Positions 14,703 through 24,631 of a stretch of DNA of 33,800 nucleotides are shown here, in pieces. Every line of letters starts with the position of its first letter. Position 1 is the first letter of the stretch. The DNA is from Dysgonamonadaceae bacterium. GTDB taxonomy: Bacteria; Bacteroidota; Bacteroidia; Bacteroidales; Azobacteroidaceae. Under the pieces are notes generated by a model. The model had not been told where the DNA came from. It saw only the letters and a program-made list of their open reading frames with translations, and made no database searches. The stretch lies in contig JAIRPX010000296.1 in assembly GCA_031256775.1 (NCBI GenBank), positions 1 to 33,800 on the forward strand, given 5' to 3'. A program made the position numbers and the translations under genes.

Positions 14703-17621
14703 ATGCAAATAACAATTACTGCTAAAAAACGAAGAAAATACAGAATGACGATATTTGTCATATCTTGTTTGTTTTCTATTTTGCCACTCGTTGCGCAAAA
14801 TGATGATCTTGATACTCTGAGTATCAAGTCTCCTGTTATCAACTCGACAGACGTTGTAAAACCTAATGTTTTGCTGGGAGAACAAGACCCCGAAACACTG
14901 ATACAGTCTGTTTCTACGGTTTCCGGCGACAGGTTGTTGCACCGTCCGGCTTTTCAGATGGAACAGTTCCTGGATGGCACTTTACCTGGTTTGTATGTAA
15001 AACTGAATAACGGATATCCTACTGAAAATCTGGATTTATACATGAGAAGAGAAAATCTCCTGATCGTCGTTGACGGAGTGCCGCGCTCAGACGTAAATCT
15101 TTCTCCTAATCAGATCGAATCCGTTTCTTTAATTAAAGACGGTTTGGGTTTGGCTGCATGGGGTATGTCTTCAGGAGAAGGCGTTTTGTTTATCAAAACG
15201 AAAAGAGGTGTTGCTAATAAAATCAAAATTGATTTTACGGCTCAGTATGCCCAAACGCAGCAAACTTACCGTCCCGAACCATTAGACGCATATTCTTATG
15301 CCGATTTGCTGAATAAGGCTATCTGGTATGATGCTTCGCCTGCTAACGTAAATTACAACGGCGCTACGCCTATGTACTCCGCAGACGACCTTGAAAAATA
15401 CAGAACAGGATCAAGCCCCTACACGCATCCTAATAATGATTGGCACTCGCTATTGATGCACGATAAAGCGCCTGTTCAGCAATATAACCTGAATTTGTCG
15501 GGCGGCAGCGAACTGGCGCGGTATTTTATCGACATAAACATGTTCGACCAAAGGGGATTCCTGAAGCAGGACAGAAGTATTAATTCCTACAATACTCAGG
15601 AAAGTTTCAAAAAATGGTCTTTGCGTACGAATGTTGACGTAAACTTAACTCAAAGCACTCTTATGCAGGTTAATCTTTTTGGACAGATGTATCGCGAAAA
15701 TACTCCGGGCTACCCTATGATGGATGGAATTTATAGTGGTATGTACAGTACCCCTGCTAATGCCTATCCCATTTTTAATCCTCCTGCCGACCTGGAAGGA
15801 AAAGGTAATATGATTCAAACTTATGGCGGAACTCCAAATTATAACAATAATCTTTACGCCATGAGCTTGGAAACAGGTTACATGATCTATCCCCAAACCG
15901 ACCTCAATTTCGACATCGCTTTGGAACATCGCTTTACAGATGTATTGAATGGTTTGTATGTGAAAGGTTTGTATTCATATAATTCTTCTTACCGAGAAGG
16001 AAAATTAAATATAAAACAACCGGATGTATGGTATTATAATCCTAATGATCTTTCTTATATGAAGATCCTTACATCTTATCCACGTAGAAGTATTTCCGGA
16101 TACGCGAGACAAAACAGGTTGCAGTATGTGGAACTCAATGCTGGATATGATTTTAAAAAAGGTTTGAACTCTTCAAATACAAGGGTTACATACTGGAACA
16201 ACCAGTTCATAGTTCATTCTGCTAATATTCCTCTGCACAAGCAGGGCGTTAATATCCATTCAAATTACGATTTCGACAAAAAATACATGGCTGAAATAAG
16301 CCTTTCCGCCAACAGCCTGAATTTCCTGAAACCGGGCTATCAATGGGGATTCTTCCCTGCTGCGGGTTTAGGATGGAATATCTCTAAGGAAGATTTTTTC
16401 AATATACCTGCTATAAATACATTAAAACTCCGCTCTACAATAGGGCTGAACGGTATGGACGGCACAGGATCTTACTTTAGATCGGGAACGGGAAGCATGA
16501 CGTCATATTATTACACTTATATGTCGATATATGGCAGTGTGTCCGACAATCAAGTTATATTGGGGCAAGGCTCTACACCCTACACGGCTTTGGGAGAAAT
16601 TTCTCGACCATATATCGTGCAGTGGGAGAAAAACCTGCGTTTTACGCTTGGAATTGATGCTGAAATATTGGACAAATCAATTAAACTTGGAGCTGAATAT
16701 TTTAATAACAAAAGTTTCGACGGACTTTCTGTTAACGTAGCTAAAGGATATTCAACGATACCGGGAATATCTGCTAACGAAGAAAATATTGCCGCAAGCA
16801 GGCAGCAGGGATTGGAAATAGACTTGACATACCAAAAACAGTTTGGCGATTTCTCTATCGTCTTTAATCCTTCGATGACTTTGTATAAAGCAATTGTATT
16901 GGAAAACGGCGAACCTGTATTCCCCGAACCGTATATGCAATATGTTGGAAGGGACGCCAGACAAGCGCACGGCTATATTGCCGAAGGCATCTTCCAGTCG
17001 CAGGATGAAATTGATAAATACCTGCAAGACTATCATTTAGACGGTTATATCCCGAAGCCTGGCGATATAAAATACAAAGATCTGAACAACGATCATATTA
17101 TTGACGCTTTAGACGTTGACGAAATCTATTCTAATGCCCCGCGCATCGAATATGGTTTATATTTCAACGCAGGATGGAAAGGTCTGAACCTCAGTATGCA
17201 GTGGACAGGTTTGGCTAATTATGAAACAGTGATTCAAGATATGCCTTTCATTAATCTTAATGGTAGCTCTTACGGAAATGCTTACAAGAAAAACTTAGAT
17301 TACTGGACGCCGGATAACCCGAATGCAAGCTATCCGCGCCTCTCGGCTTCTTCAACTAATAATGTTTATAACATGAGAACTTCTACATTTTGGGTAAAAG
17401 ACTGCAGTTATCTGACTTTGAAGAATATAGAGCTGTCTTACTCCCTCCCGCAAAACTGGATGGAATCAATACGTATTGCAGGGATAAAGGTTTTTGTAAA
17501 TGCTTATAACCCCATTATTTTTAGTCCTTTAAAATACGGAAACCCAATGATGGGTAGTAGCAACACAAAGTATATACCCGACATAAAGGCTTATAATATT
17601 GGTTTGAATGTTCAATTTTAA
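14703..17621 (+). CDS. SusC/RagA-like TonB-dependent outer-membrane transporter, no carboxypeptidase-regulatory-like domain
   Basis: A 972-residue SusC-type transporter that would import oligosaccharides or peptides with its SusD lid. After the signal peptide the protein goes straight to a short linker and the plug domain (LIVVDGVPRSDVNLSPNQIE, then VLFIKTKRG); the Ig-like CarboxypepD_reg domain normally preceding the plug in SusC proteins is absent. The plug is also divergent: the usual 'LKDASATAIYGxRGANG' is LIKDGLGLAAWGMSSGEG. The barrel ends in the expected aromatic residue (GLNVQF). Met15 (codon at 14745) gives a cleaner signal peptide (MTIFVISCLFSILPLVAQ) and may be the true start; upstream codons are basic. 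It pairs with the SusD gene 12 bases downstream. Confidence 0.92.
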   Translation: MQITITAKKRRKYRMTIFVISCLFSILPLVAQNDDLDTLSIKSPVINSTDVVKPNVLLGEQDPETLIQSVSTVSGDRLLHRPAFQMEQFLDGTLPGLYVKLNNGYPTENLDLYMRRENLLIVVDGVPRSDVNLSPNQIESVSLIKDGLGLAAWGMSSGEGVLFIKTKRGVANKIKIDFTAQYAQTQQTYRPEPLDAYSYADLLNKAIWYDASPANVNYNGATPMYSADDLEKYRTGSSPYTHPNNDWHSLLMHDKAPVQQYNLNLSGGSELARYFIDINMFDQRGFLKQDRSINSYNTQESFKKWSLRTNVDVNLTQSTLMQVNLFGQMYRENTPGYPMMDGIYSGMYSTPANAYPIFNPPADLEGKGNMIQTYGGTPNYNNNLYAMSLETGYMIYPQTDLNFDIALEHRFTDVLNGLYVKGLYSYNSSYREGKLNIKQPDVWYYNPNDLSYMKILTSYPRRSISGYARQNRLQYVELNAGYDFKKGLNSSNTRVTYWNNQFIVHSANIPLHKQGVNIHSNYDFDKKYMAEISLSANSLNFLKPGYQWGFFPAAGLGWNISKEDFFNIPAINTLKLRSTIGLNGMDGTGSYFRSGTGSMTSYYYTYMSIYGSVSDNQVILGQGSTPYTALGEISRPYIVQWEKNLRFTLGIDAEILDKSIKLGAEYFNNKSFDGLSVNVAKGYSTIPGISANEENIAASRQQGLEIDLTYQKQFGDFSIVFNPSMTLYKAIVLENGEPVFPEPYMQYVGRDARQAHGYIAEGIFQSQDEIDKYLQDYHLDGYIPKPGDIKYKDLNNDHIIDALDVDEIYSNAPRIEYGLYFNAGWKGLNLSMQWTGLANYETVIQDMPFINLNGSSYGNAYKKNLDYWTPDNPNASYPRLSASSTNNVYNMRTSTFWVKDCSYLTLKNIELSYSLPQNWMESIRIAGIKVFVNAYNPIIFSPLKYGNPMMGSSNTKYIPDIKAYNIGLNVQF

Positions 17622-17633
17622 TTTATTTGCAAA

Positions 17634-19406
17634 ATGAAAAAATACTTAATTTATTATTTTATATGTTTGTTACCGTTATTTGTCGGTTCTTGCGATAATT
17701 TCGAACCGTATCCTCTAAATTTGAATACGAAAGAAAGAGCCTTAAATCCGGGCGATTCGACTGATAATAACGCTGCTAAACAAATGTTTTATGCCTGCTA
17801 TCTGGGTTTACCCTCATTACATAACAGAATTGATAATTCTTATTTGGACGCAGCTACCGACGACGCGCTGCCAACAACCTCAAATTCCTATTTGGATTAT
17901 TGGAGAACCGGACTTATAAGTGCAGGTAATCTACCCGACAATGGAGCATGGCGTAATGGATATATGTGTATTCGCTATGTGAATCAATTCTTGGAAAATA
18001 TTAATATATTTTCGCCTTCGGCTCAGCTGCCTGCCGATTATATTAAACAGATGAAAGCTGAAGCGCGTTTGTTGAGGGCTTACTATTATTTTGAAATGAT
18101 GAAACGCTGGGGAGGCGTGCCGCTAATCGGCGATAAAATATTTGAGATTGACGACGATGTTAATATTCCGCGAGCAAGTATTCAGGAAGTGGCTGATTAT
18201 ATTAATAAGGAAATAAGTCCCGACGTGAATGGTTCGTGTTTCTACGACTTGCATCCGGCTCAGTCTATTGCCAGCGACGAAGATCCTAACAACCCCAGTA
18301 ATATGATTGGTCATGTTAACCAGGGCGTGGCGCTCGGAATCCTTTCCCGCCTCCATCTCTATCTTGCCAGCGATTTGTATAACGAAAGTAAGGATGTTTC
18401 CAAATGGCAAACTGCGGCAGACTGGGCTAAACGACTGATTGACCTGAATGTTTATGAGCTTTATGATAAAACGTCCAGACCGGCTTTCCAGTTTGCAATG
18501 GATGTTGGTGAATTTCCCAATAAGGAAATGATTATGGTTAAAATAGCTGCTACCACTACTTACAATATCGAAATACTGAACGCCCCTGCGGGAATTTTCA
18601 TCGCCGGAACTTCCGTATATGCTTCGCGTGGTTATACAAGCCCAAGCCAGAATCTCGTGGACGCTTTCCTGACGTTAGACGGTAAATCAATTTATAAAAA
18701 TTATAATCCCGATGAAGGATACGATCCCGACGCCGGTTATAACGACCAGATTCCCTACGACAACAGAGACCCGCGCCTCAGGCGTTTTATCTTTACTAAC
18801 GGATCGCCATGGCTTAATCAGGCGGTCGAAATATTCGACGGCGGAATGCATCGGGGCGGAATGCAGGGTGTGATTTATACACGCACAGGATATTACCTGA
18901 AAAAATTCCTGGGCGATAACGAATTTGGAACTTCATATACCGCTTATTTCCACCATTATCAGATTATACGCTATGCGGAAATCCTATTGAACTATGCGGA
19001 AGCAATGAATGAATTTGATCCATCTAACGACGAGGAAATAACAAAAGGATTAATCGCTTTGCGCAAACGGGCTGGAATCAGACCGGGAGACGATTTTCGT
19101 TATGGAATCCCTCAAACTTATACGCAGGAGCTTATGAGAAATATAATCCGTAATGAAAGGCGTATAGAACTGTGCTTTGAAGAACATCGATTCTGGGATG
19201 TAAGGCGCTGGAAAATCGCAGAAAATGTGTTAAATAAACCGGTGAGAGGAGTAAGAATTACCAAGAATCCCGACAGGTCTTTGTCGTTTTCATACGAAGA
19301 CGTAGCTAATTCTTCTTTCAGAAGTCACATGTACTGGTATCCAATACCAAGAACGGAAATGTGGGGTAACAGCGCTATGGTGCAAAATCCGGGTTGGTCT
19401 TATTAA
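17634..19406 (+). CDS. SusD/RagB-like surface lipoprotein (first pair)
   Basis: A 590-residue SusD family protein. The lipoprotein signal ends VGSC (Cys20). The helical TPR-type core contains MKAEARLLRAYYYFEMMKRW followed by GGVPLIGD, the most reliable family motif, and the C-terminal SusD segment has LNYAEAMNEFD, RNERRIELCFEEHRFWDVRRW and YPIPRTEM. The protein forms the lid on the partner SusC and binds substrate at the cell surface. It sits 12 bases after the 972-residue SusC and 24 bases before the second SusC, so the genes are one transcript. The ligand cannot be predicted from the sequence. Confidence 0.95.
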   Translation: MKKYLIYYFICLLPLFVGSCDNFEPYPLNLNTKERALNPGDSTDNNAAKQMFYACYLGLPSLHNRIDNSYLDAATDDALPTTSNSYLDYWRTGLISAGNLPDNGAWRNGYMCIRYVNQFLENINIFSPSAQLPADYIKQMKAEARLLRAYYYFEMMKRWGGVPLIGDKIFEIDDDVNIPRASIQEVADYINKEISPDVNGSCFYDLHPAQSIASDEDPNNPSNMIGHVNQGVALGILSRLHLYLASDLYNESKDVSKWQTAADWAKRLIDLNVYELYDKTSRPAFQFAMDVGEFPNKEMIMVKIAATTTYNIEILNAPAGIFIAGTSVYASRGYTSPSQNLVDAFLTLDGKSIYKNYNPDEGYDPDAGYNDQIPYDNRDPRLRRFIFTNGSPWLNQAVEIFDGGMHRGGMQGVIYTRTGYYLKKFLGDNEFGTSYTAYFHHYQIIRYAEILLNYAEAMNEFDPSNDEEITKGLIALRKRAGIRPGDDFRYGIPQTYTQELMRNIIRNERRIELCFEEHRFWDVRRWKIAENVLNKPVRGVRITKNPDRSLSFSYEDVANSSFRSHMYWYPIPRTEMWGNSAMVQNPGWSY

Positions 19407-19430
19407 AAAAACTGTTAAATTCTAACGTAT

Positions 19431-22400
19431 ATGAAACATATATTAATCAGTATATTACTATTATTAACGCCTTTGTGCCTCTCGGCGCAGTTTACTGTAA
19501 AAGGCGTGGTTGTTGATGAAACCGGCGAAACTTTAATCGGCGCAGGCGTCGTCGAAGTCGGTAAACCTGCTAACGGTATAATGACGGATATCGAAGGCAA
19601 TTTCGTATTGAAAGTGGCTTCTGCCAAATCAAAAATAACTGTAAGCTATTTGGGGTATGAAGCCCAAACCTTAAACGTATCCGAAGATATGAGAATTACA
19701 ATGAAAACCAATTCAAACATGTTGAAGGAAGTGGAAATTGTAAGGCAGGGGTTTGGAACTAAATCCAGAATTTCAAATATCGCTTCTATAAGCCAGATCA
19801 ACGCCGAACAATTGAGGCAAATCCCTTCTACTTCAATTCAGAACTCCCTCGCAGGACGACTGCCGGGACTCTTCTCCTTGCAGGGTAGCGGTCAGCCTGG
19901 AACGGATGCGGCTGAACTATTTATTCGCGGACAGGGTTCTTTCAATAATAAAGACGGCATAAATCACCAGCCGTTAGTCCTGATCGACGATATCGAAGCC
20001 GACATTTCTACGCTCTCGCGTATATCTCCAAACGACATCGAAGATATATCTATCCTGAAAGATGCGGCAAGTACGGCTATTTTCGGTATCAAAGGCGCAG
20101 ACGGTGTTATCCTGGTTACTACGCGACGCGGGAAAATCGGGAAACCGGTTATCACGCTAAGAATGGATTATGGTTTGCAGCAGCCTACTTATAAAAACGA
20201 ATTTCTAAATTCTTATAATGCCCTGTCGCTACTCAAGGAACTACATATCAACGACGGGAATATCACGGATTTGAATAACCCCAGATATTTCAGCGACGAA
20301 GCTATGGAGCATTACAGGAAACAGGATATGCCTTACGTATATCCGGATGTAGACTGGTATAACCTGCTGTATAAGAAAACTTCCCTGCTACAGCAATATA
20401 CGGCTGACGTACAGGGCGGCGTGGAAAAAGTCAGGTACTTTGTTTCTTTTGCATATTCGGATCAAAACGGATTGTTTAAAACAATGCCGAAAACGGAAGA
20501 TTTCGACAACGACTACTATATGCGCAGGTATAATATCCGCTCTAATTTCGATATATCTGTTACTAAAGAATTTTTGGCTAAAATCAGCGCAAATGCAATC
20601 CTTACGGAAATAAACTCGCCTTATGTGCCTTCTACAAGAGGTATGACTGACGTTAAACTTTTCCGGCGGATTGTTGGAGCCGGTCTTGCGCCGTATTCTT
20701 ATCCGGCTTATAATGAAGACGGTTCTTTTGGCGGTTATTCGGGTACGTATGTTAATCCTCTCGCTCAGTTGACTTATGGCGGATACGAAAGACAGTTCAG
20801 AAATAATCTCAACGGGAATATTACACTGGAATACGACTTGGGTAAAATTACGCAGGGGCTGAAAGCTCGCGGAGTTATGGGGCTGACTAATACATGGGGA
20901 TTTAACAGGAATCTGAGGAGAAGCGAAGTGCTGGACTACTATTACGAGCCTGACATTAACGCTCTGGCGCCAGTTATGACTAACCAGTATATACTGCCTT
21001 TGCTTTCAGCTTCTACAGATATAGACGGTACTGCGGCTGCTACGCAAATCAATTCCCGCGTCGATCTTTCTTTCGACAGGCGATTTGGTGATCATTCCGT
21101 TAATGCTCTCGTTCTTGCCAACTGGTACTCCAACCGTTCTGGCGCAGGGTCGCCAAGAAATTCTGTCAACTACACCGGAAGGGTGGGATATAACTACGAT
21201 TCGCGCTATCTGGTTGAGTTCAGCGCTGCTTATAACGGTTCCGATGCTTTTGCCGCCGAAAACCGTTACGACTGGTTTCCTGCCATTTCTCTCGGCTGGA
21301 ACATTGCTGAAGAACCTTATATGCAATCTATAACTAATGCTATAAATCTTGAGATGTTGAAAATCAGAGGCTCTTACGGTCTTACCGGAGCTGATAAAAT
21401 GAAACAGGCTTTCGCTTATAAAGATATATACGACATAGTTATGAATTACCATTTCGGCGAATCTCCAAGTACGGAACGAAACAGAATATCCGCTATTGCA
21501 ATGTCTTATTATGCAAATCCTTTGATGAAATGGGAAACGGATAAAAAAACAGACATCGGTATTGATATACGCATGTTTAAAGACAAATTATCTGCTACGG
21601 TGGACTATTTCTATAACAAGCGTACCGGTATCCTTGCCGAACGCGAAGATATTGTTTACTATGCCGGATATTATAATATTTTCTCCGGATTTGACGGAAC
21701 GGCTGTAAAGTCAGGGGAGATCATGAAAATATTGCCGTATATGAATATCGGAAGCACCGAAAATTCAGGCTGGGACGGCGAATTGTCATGGAGGGACAAT
21801 ATCGGTAAAGTCAATTATTTCCTGAGAGGTATTTTTTCATACGCGAAAAATAAAATTCTCGAACAGGGTGAAGCGCCAAGTCCTTTCCTCCTGAGTATGA
21901 AAACCGGACGACCTATCGGAACTATTTTCGGCTATGTCGACGACGGATTCTATACTTCTTATGAAGATATTGCAAACAGCCCTTATGATGAACGTAAAGG
22001 CGAAGGTTCGCTTGCTCCGGGCGACCTTAAACGGAAAGATATAAGCGGACCTAACGGAGCGCCCGACGGCGTTATTAATAGCTACGACATGGTTGCTATC
22101 GGAAAGGATAAACCTGATTTTACTTATGGTCTTTCTTTTGGCTTTACCTATAAAAATTTCGACTTCTCTACTCTCTTCCAGGGTGCTACGGGAGCTTCGG
22201 TCAGCGTGGAAGAAATGTTGAGGCTCGCTTCGGGTACGGTTAATCCTTCGGTCGGCGACAAAAACGGCAAACCGCTGCCAATACATCAGGGCAGATGGAA
22301 AAATTATGACGAAAATGGTGTCCTGGTAACAGATGCTGCTCAACTGGCGGCTATGAACCCTAATCCAACGTATCCAAGATTGTCGAGGGAAAATGGCGTC

Positions 22401-22682
22401 AACAAAACTTCTCAAGACGAAATCAATCCTTGGTCTTCTACTTTCTGGCTCAGATCGGCTGATTATCTACGCTGGAAAAATTTGGAAATAGGTTATACTT
22501 TGCCTAACACATGGCTGAACCGTATAGGTATCAACGGAGTTAGATTTTATTTCACCGCGCAAAACTTGTTTACATGGTCGAATCTGAAAGAATACCAGAT
22601 CGACCCTGAAAGTACTCAATCAGGTATTACTACTTATCCGCAACAAAAAGTATATAATTTCGGATGTCAAATAAACTTTTAA
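19431..22682 (+). CDS. SusC/RagA-like TonB-dependent outer-membrane transporter (second pair)
   Basis: A 1083-residue SusC transporter with the complete usual layout: signal peptide (about 1-20, ending LCLSAQ), CarboxypepD_reg-like domain (about 22-98: VKGVVVDETGETLIGAGV ... VSYLGYEAQTLNV), linker, plug (about 110-230, with LVLIDDIEADISTLS, ILKDAASTAIFGIKGADG and VILVTTRRGK) and 22-strand barrel ending GCQINF. Note DDIE in place of the usual DGVP in the plug. A TonB box cannot be placed with certainty (KEVEIVRQGFG is the likely position, after the N-terminal domain). It is paired with the SusD gene 12 bases after it. Two unrelated SusC proteins in one operon suggest two forms of the substrate, or two steps of import. 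Confidence 0.96.
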   Translation: MKHILISILLLLTPLCLSAQFTVKGVVVDETGETLIGAGVVEVGKPANGIMTDIEGNFVLKVASAKSKITVSYLGYEAQTLNVSEDMRITMKTNSNMLKEVEIVRQGFGTKSRISNIASISQINAEQLRQIPSTSIQNSLAGRLPGLFSLQGSGQPGTDAAELFIRGQGSFNNKDGINHQPLVLIDDIEADISTLSRISPNDIEDISILKDAASTAIFGIKGADGVILVTTRRGKIGKPVITLRMDYGLQQPTYKNEFLNSYNALSLLKELHINDGNITDLNNPRYFSDEAMEHYRKQDMPYVYPDVDWYNLLYKKTSLLQQYTADVQGGVEKVRYFVSFAYSDQNGLFKTMPKTEDFDNDYYMRRYNIRSNFDISVTKEFLAKISANAILTEINSPYVPSTRGMTDVKLFRRIVGAGLAPYSYPAYNEDGSFGGYSGTYVNPLAQLTYGGYERQFRNNLNGNITLEYDLGKITQGLKARGVMGLTNTWGFNRNLRRSEVLDYYYEPDINALAPVMTNQYILPLLSASTDIDGTAAATQINSRVDLSFDRRFGDHSVNALVLANWYSNRSGAGSPRNSVNYTGRVGYNYDSRYLVEFSAAYNGSDAFAAENRYDWFPAISLGWNIAEEPYMQSITNAINLEMLKIRGSYGLTGADKMKQAFAYKDIYDIVMNYHFGESPSTERNRISAIAMSYYANPLMKWETDKKTDIGIDIRMFKDKLSATVDYFYNKRTGILAEREDIVYYAGYYNIFSGFDGTAVKSGEIMKILPYMNIGSTENSGWDGELSWRDNIGKVNYFLRGIFSYAKNKILEQGEAPSPFLLSMKTGRPIGTIFGYVDDGFYTSYEDIANSPYDERKGEGSLAPGDLKRKDISGPNGAPDGVINSYDMVAIGKDKPDFTYGLSFGFTYKNFDFSTLFQGATGASVSVEEMLRLASGTVNPSVGDKNGKPLPIHQGRWKNYDENGVLVTDAAQLAAMNPNPTYPRLSRENGVNKTSQDEINPWSSTFWLRSADYLRWKNLEIGYTLPNTWLNRIGINGVRFYFTAQNLFTWSNLKEYQIDPESTQSGITTYPQQKVYNFGCQINF

Positions 22683-22694
22683 TATCGTTTTTAT

Positions 22695-24575
22695 ATGAAA
22701 AAAATTAAATATATATCCTTATTGTCGATAGCTCTGTTTCTTTGTGTTATCGCATGTACCGAGAGTACTGAAAGTTTCCTTGACGACAAAACGGAAGCTC
22801 TGACTCTCAAGCAAATTTTCTCCGACAGCTTGATGACGCGCCAGTATGTAGCTACCGTCTACTGGCAAATTCCTTCGGTGCTGTTTGCTCCGCGAAAAGC
22901 CGGTTGGTTTCTTCAAGACTATGAAGATTACAGCTCGGCTACCGACGACGGCAAGGAAGTGGCTAATAACAGGAACAGGTTTTCTCCGGCTTTTATGAAA
23001 GCCGATTTCACCCAAAACGGTATTAACGCCGATTTCGACCACTTCCTGAATCTCTGGACTGCAATGTACAGCAATATCCGTATATGCAATCAGGTGATGG
23101 AAAATATTGACCAGTGTCCGCTGTCGCCAAAAACTATTTATGATATGAAATTGGAAATACGTTTCCTCAGGGCGTTTTACTATTTTCATCTCCTCAGAAA
23201 TTTTGGCGGCGTTCCATTAGTCGGCGAAAACATGTTAAGCCCTTTTGAAAATTACGACATGACTCGCGCATCATACGAAGAAACAGTTGACTATATTGCC
23301 TCTGAGTTTGATTCCCTCGTGGAAGAACTCCCGGAAGTCCAAAACTCCGAAAAATATGGTCGCCCAACTAAGGGCGCTGCTCTTGCAATGCTGGTGAAAT
23401 TGTATCATTACGCGGCAAGCCCATTGTCAAATGGCGGAAATATGGGTACGGGCGAAAATCGCTTATTAGTTGGTTATGACGATTTTAAAGTGGAACGCTG
23501 GCAAAAAGCCAAAGAAGCAATAGAAAATTTCTACGCTTATAATGACGCGAAAAAATATTACGAATTAGTTGAAGAGGAAGAAACAATAGTTGTTGATGGA
23601 GATACTGTCGTAAATAAAGGTAAGGGTTTTTATACGGCTACTACTTCGAGGGTTTCCAAAGAAAGAATCTGGTTCTGGCTAAACGATGGCTCCGGCAGTA
23701 ATAACTGGCCTCATAATTACTTATTGCCTAAATCACGCGCAGGAAATCCTAAAATCGTTCCATACCAGGAACTTACCGAAGCTTTCCCTACAAGGGATGG
23801 ACGCGATATTCGTGACAAAAATTCAAAAAACAAGTATTATACGGCGCCCGGCAGATACAACGAAAGCAACACGCTGTATAATCCCGACAAGCCGTATCTG
23901 AATAGAGACCAAAGGTTCTATTATACTTTCCTGTATAATGGGGCTATGTGGAAACGTTTGGCAGACGGCGCTAAGGAACCGATTTATACTTACAGGGGAG
24001 CGGCTAACGACGGAATTTTCAGCAGCGGTTCGCCTACCGGTTATTACTATGCAAAAATATGTAAAACCGACGTAATCGGCAACTATACGGGATCTGATAA
24101 AGGGCAAGGGGTTGCTTTTGTAAGATATGCGGATATTTTATTGATGGACGCCGAAGCAATGACGGAAATTGATTATGAAGCCAACAAAAGCGCTGTCGAA
24201 GATATATTGTTCAGAATCAGGAAACGGGCAGGTATTGACGAAGGTGATGAAGGAAGGTACGGAATACCGGAGAATATGTCGAAGGAGGAAATGATCGACT
24301 TTATCTTGAATGAACGGCGAATAGAGTTCGTGATTGAAGGCGGAAACCGTTTCTGGGACTTGCAAAGACGGAAACTGTTTGCCGACTTAAACAACTCATG
24401 GTCGCACGCGGCTGTCTGGGAAAAAGTGGGAGAGGATAAGGGTGTTCCTTATTTTACATGGTCGGTGCAACCTGTCGAACAGCACTATTTCCAGACTAAA
24501 ATGTATCATTTGCCGATTCCTCTGAAAGAGTTTGGCTCGGCAAAAGGTAAATTAATACAAAATCCGGGATGGTAG
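22695..24575 (+). CDS. SusD/RagB-like surface lipoprotein (second pair)
   Basis: A 626-residue SusD family lipoprotein. Signal peptide with lipobox VIAC (Cys21). Family motifs: MKLEIRFLRAFYYFHLLRNF followed by GGVPLVGE in the N-terminal half, and FVRYADILLMDAEAMTEIDY and NERRIEFVIEGGNRFWDLQR in the C-terminal half, ending LPIPLKEFG and NPGW. Compared with the first SusD it has an insertion around 290-330 with ETIVVDGDTVVNKGKGFYT, where substrate-contacting loops often lie. It is the lid for the 1083-residue SusC. The gap of 56 bases after it is filled by an AT-rich repeat tract before the next lipoprotein gene. Confidence 0.95.
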   Translation: MKKIKYISLLSIALFLCVIACTESTESFLDDKTEALTLKQIFSDSLMTRQYVATVYWQIPSVLFAPRKAGWFLQDYEDYSSATDDGKEVANNRNRFSPAFMKADFTQNGINADFDHFLNLWTAMYSNIRICNQVMENIDQCPLSPKTIYDMKLEIRFLRAFYYFHLLRNFGGVPLVGENMLSPFENYDMTRASYEETVDYIASEFDSLVEELPEVQNSEKYGRPTKGAALAMLVKLYHYAASPLSNGGNMGTGENRLLVGYDDFKVERWQKAKEAIENFYAYNDAKKYYELVEEEETIVVDGDTVVNKGKGFYTATTSRVSKERIWFWLNDGSGSNNWPHNYLLPKSRAGNPKIVPYQELTEAFPTRDGRDIRDKNSKNKYYTAPGRYNESNTLYNPDKPYLNRDQRFYYTFLYNGAMWKRLADGAKEPIYTYRGAANDGIFSSGSPTGYYYAKICKTDVIGNYTGSDKGQGVAFVRYADILLMDAEAMTEIDYEANKSAVEDILFRIRKRAGIDEGDEGRYGIPENMSKEEMIDFILNERRIEFVIEGGNRFWDLQRRKLFADLNNSWSHAAVWEKVGEDKGVPYFTWSVQPVEQHYFQTKMYHLPIPLKEFGSAKGKLIQNPGW

Positions 24576-24584
24576 TTCCTTTAT

Positions 24585-24620
24585 AAATTAAGAATTAAGA
24601 ATTAGGAATTATAAATTAAG
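24585..24620 (+). repeat. AT-rich AATTAAG/AATTATAA tract
   Basis: AAATTAAG-type units occur four times with variation between the second SusD and the next gene. The same kind of tract flanks the REP-like repeats elsewhere in the window (4992-5017, 9486-9513, 13368-13401, 29709-29769). Confidence 0.5.
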
Positions 24621-24631
24621 ATTTTTTTAAA

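Noticed and set aside
21837-22415. 192-codon minus-strand frame inside the second SusC gene
   Set aside because: It is a long antisense shadow of a clearly coding frame with conserved SusC motifs; its translation has no recognisable domain.
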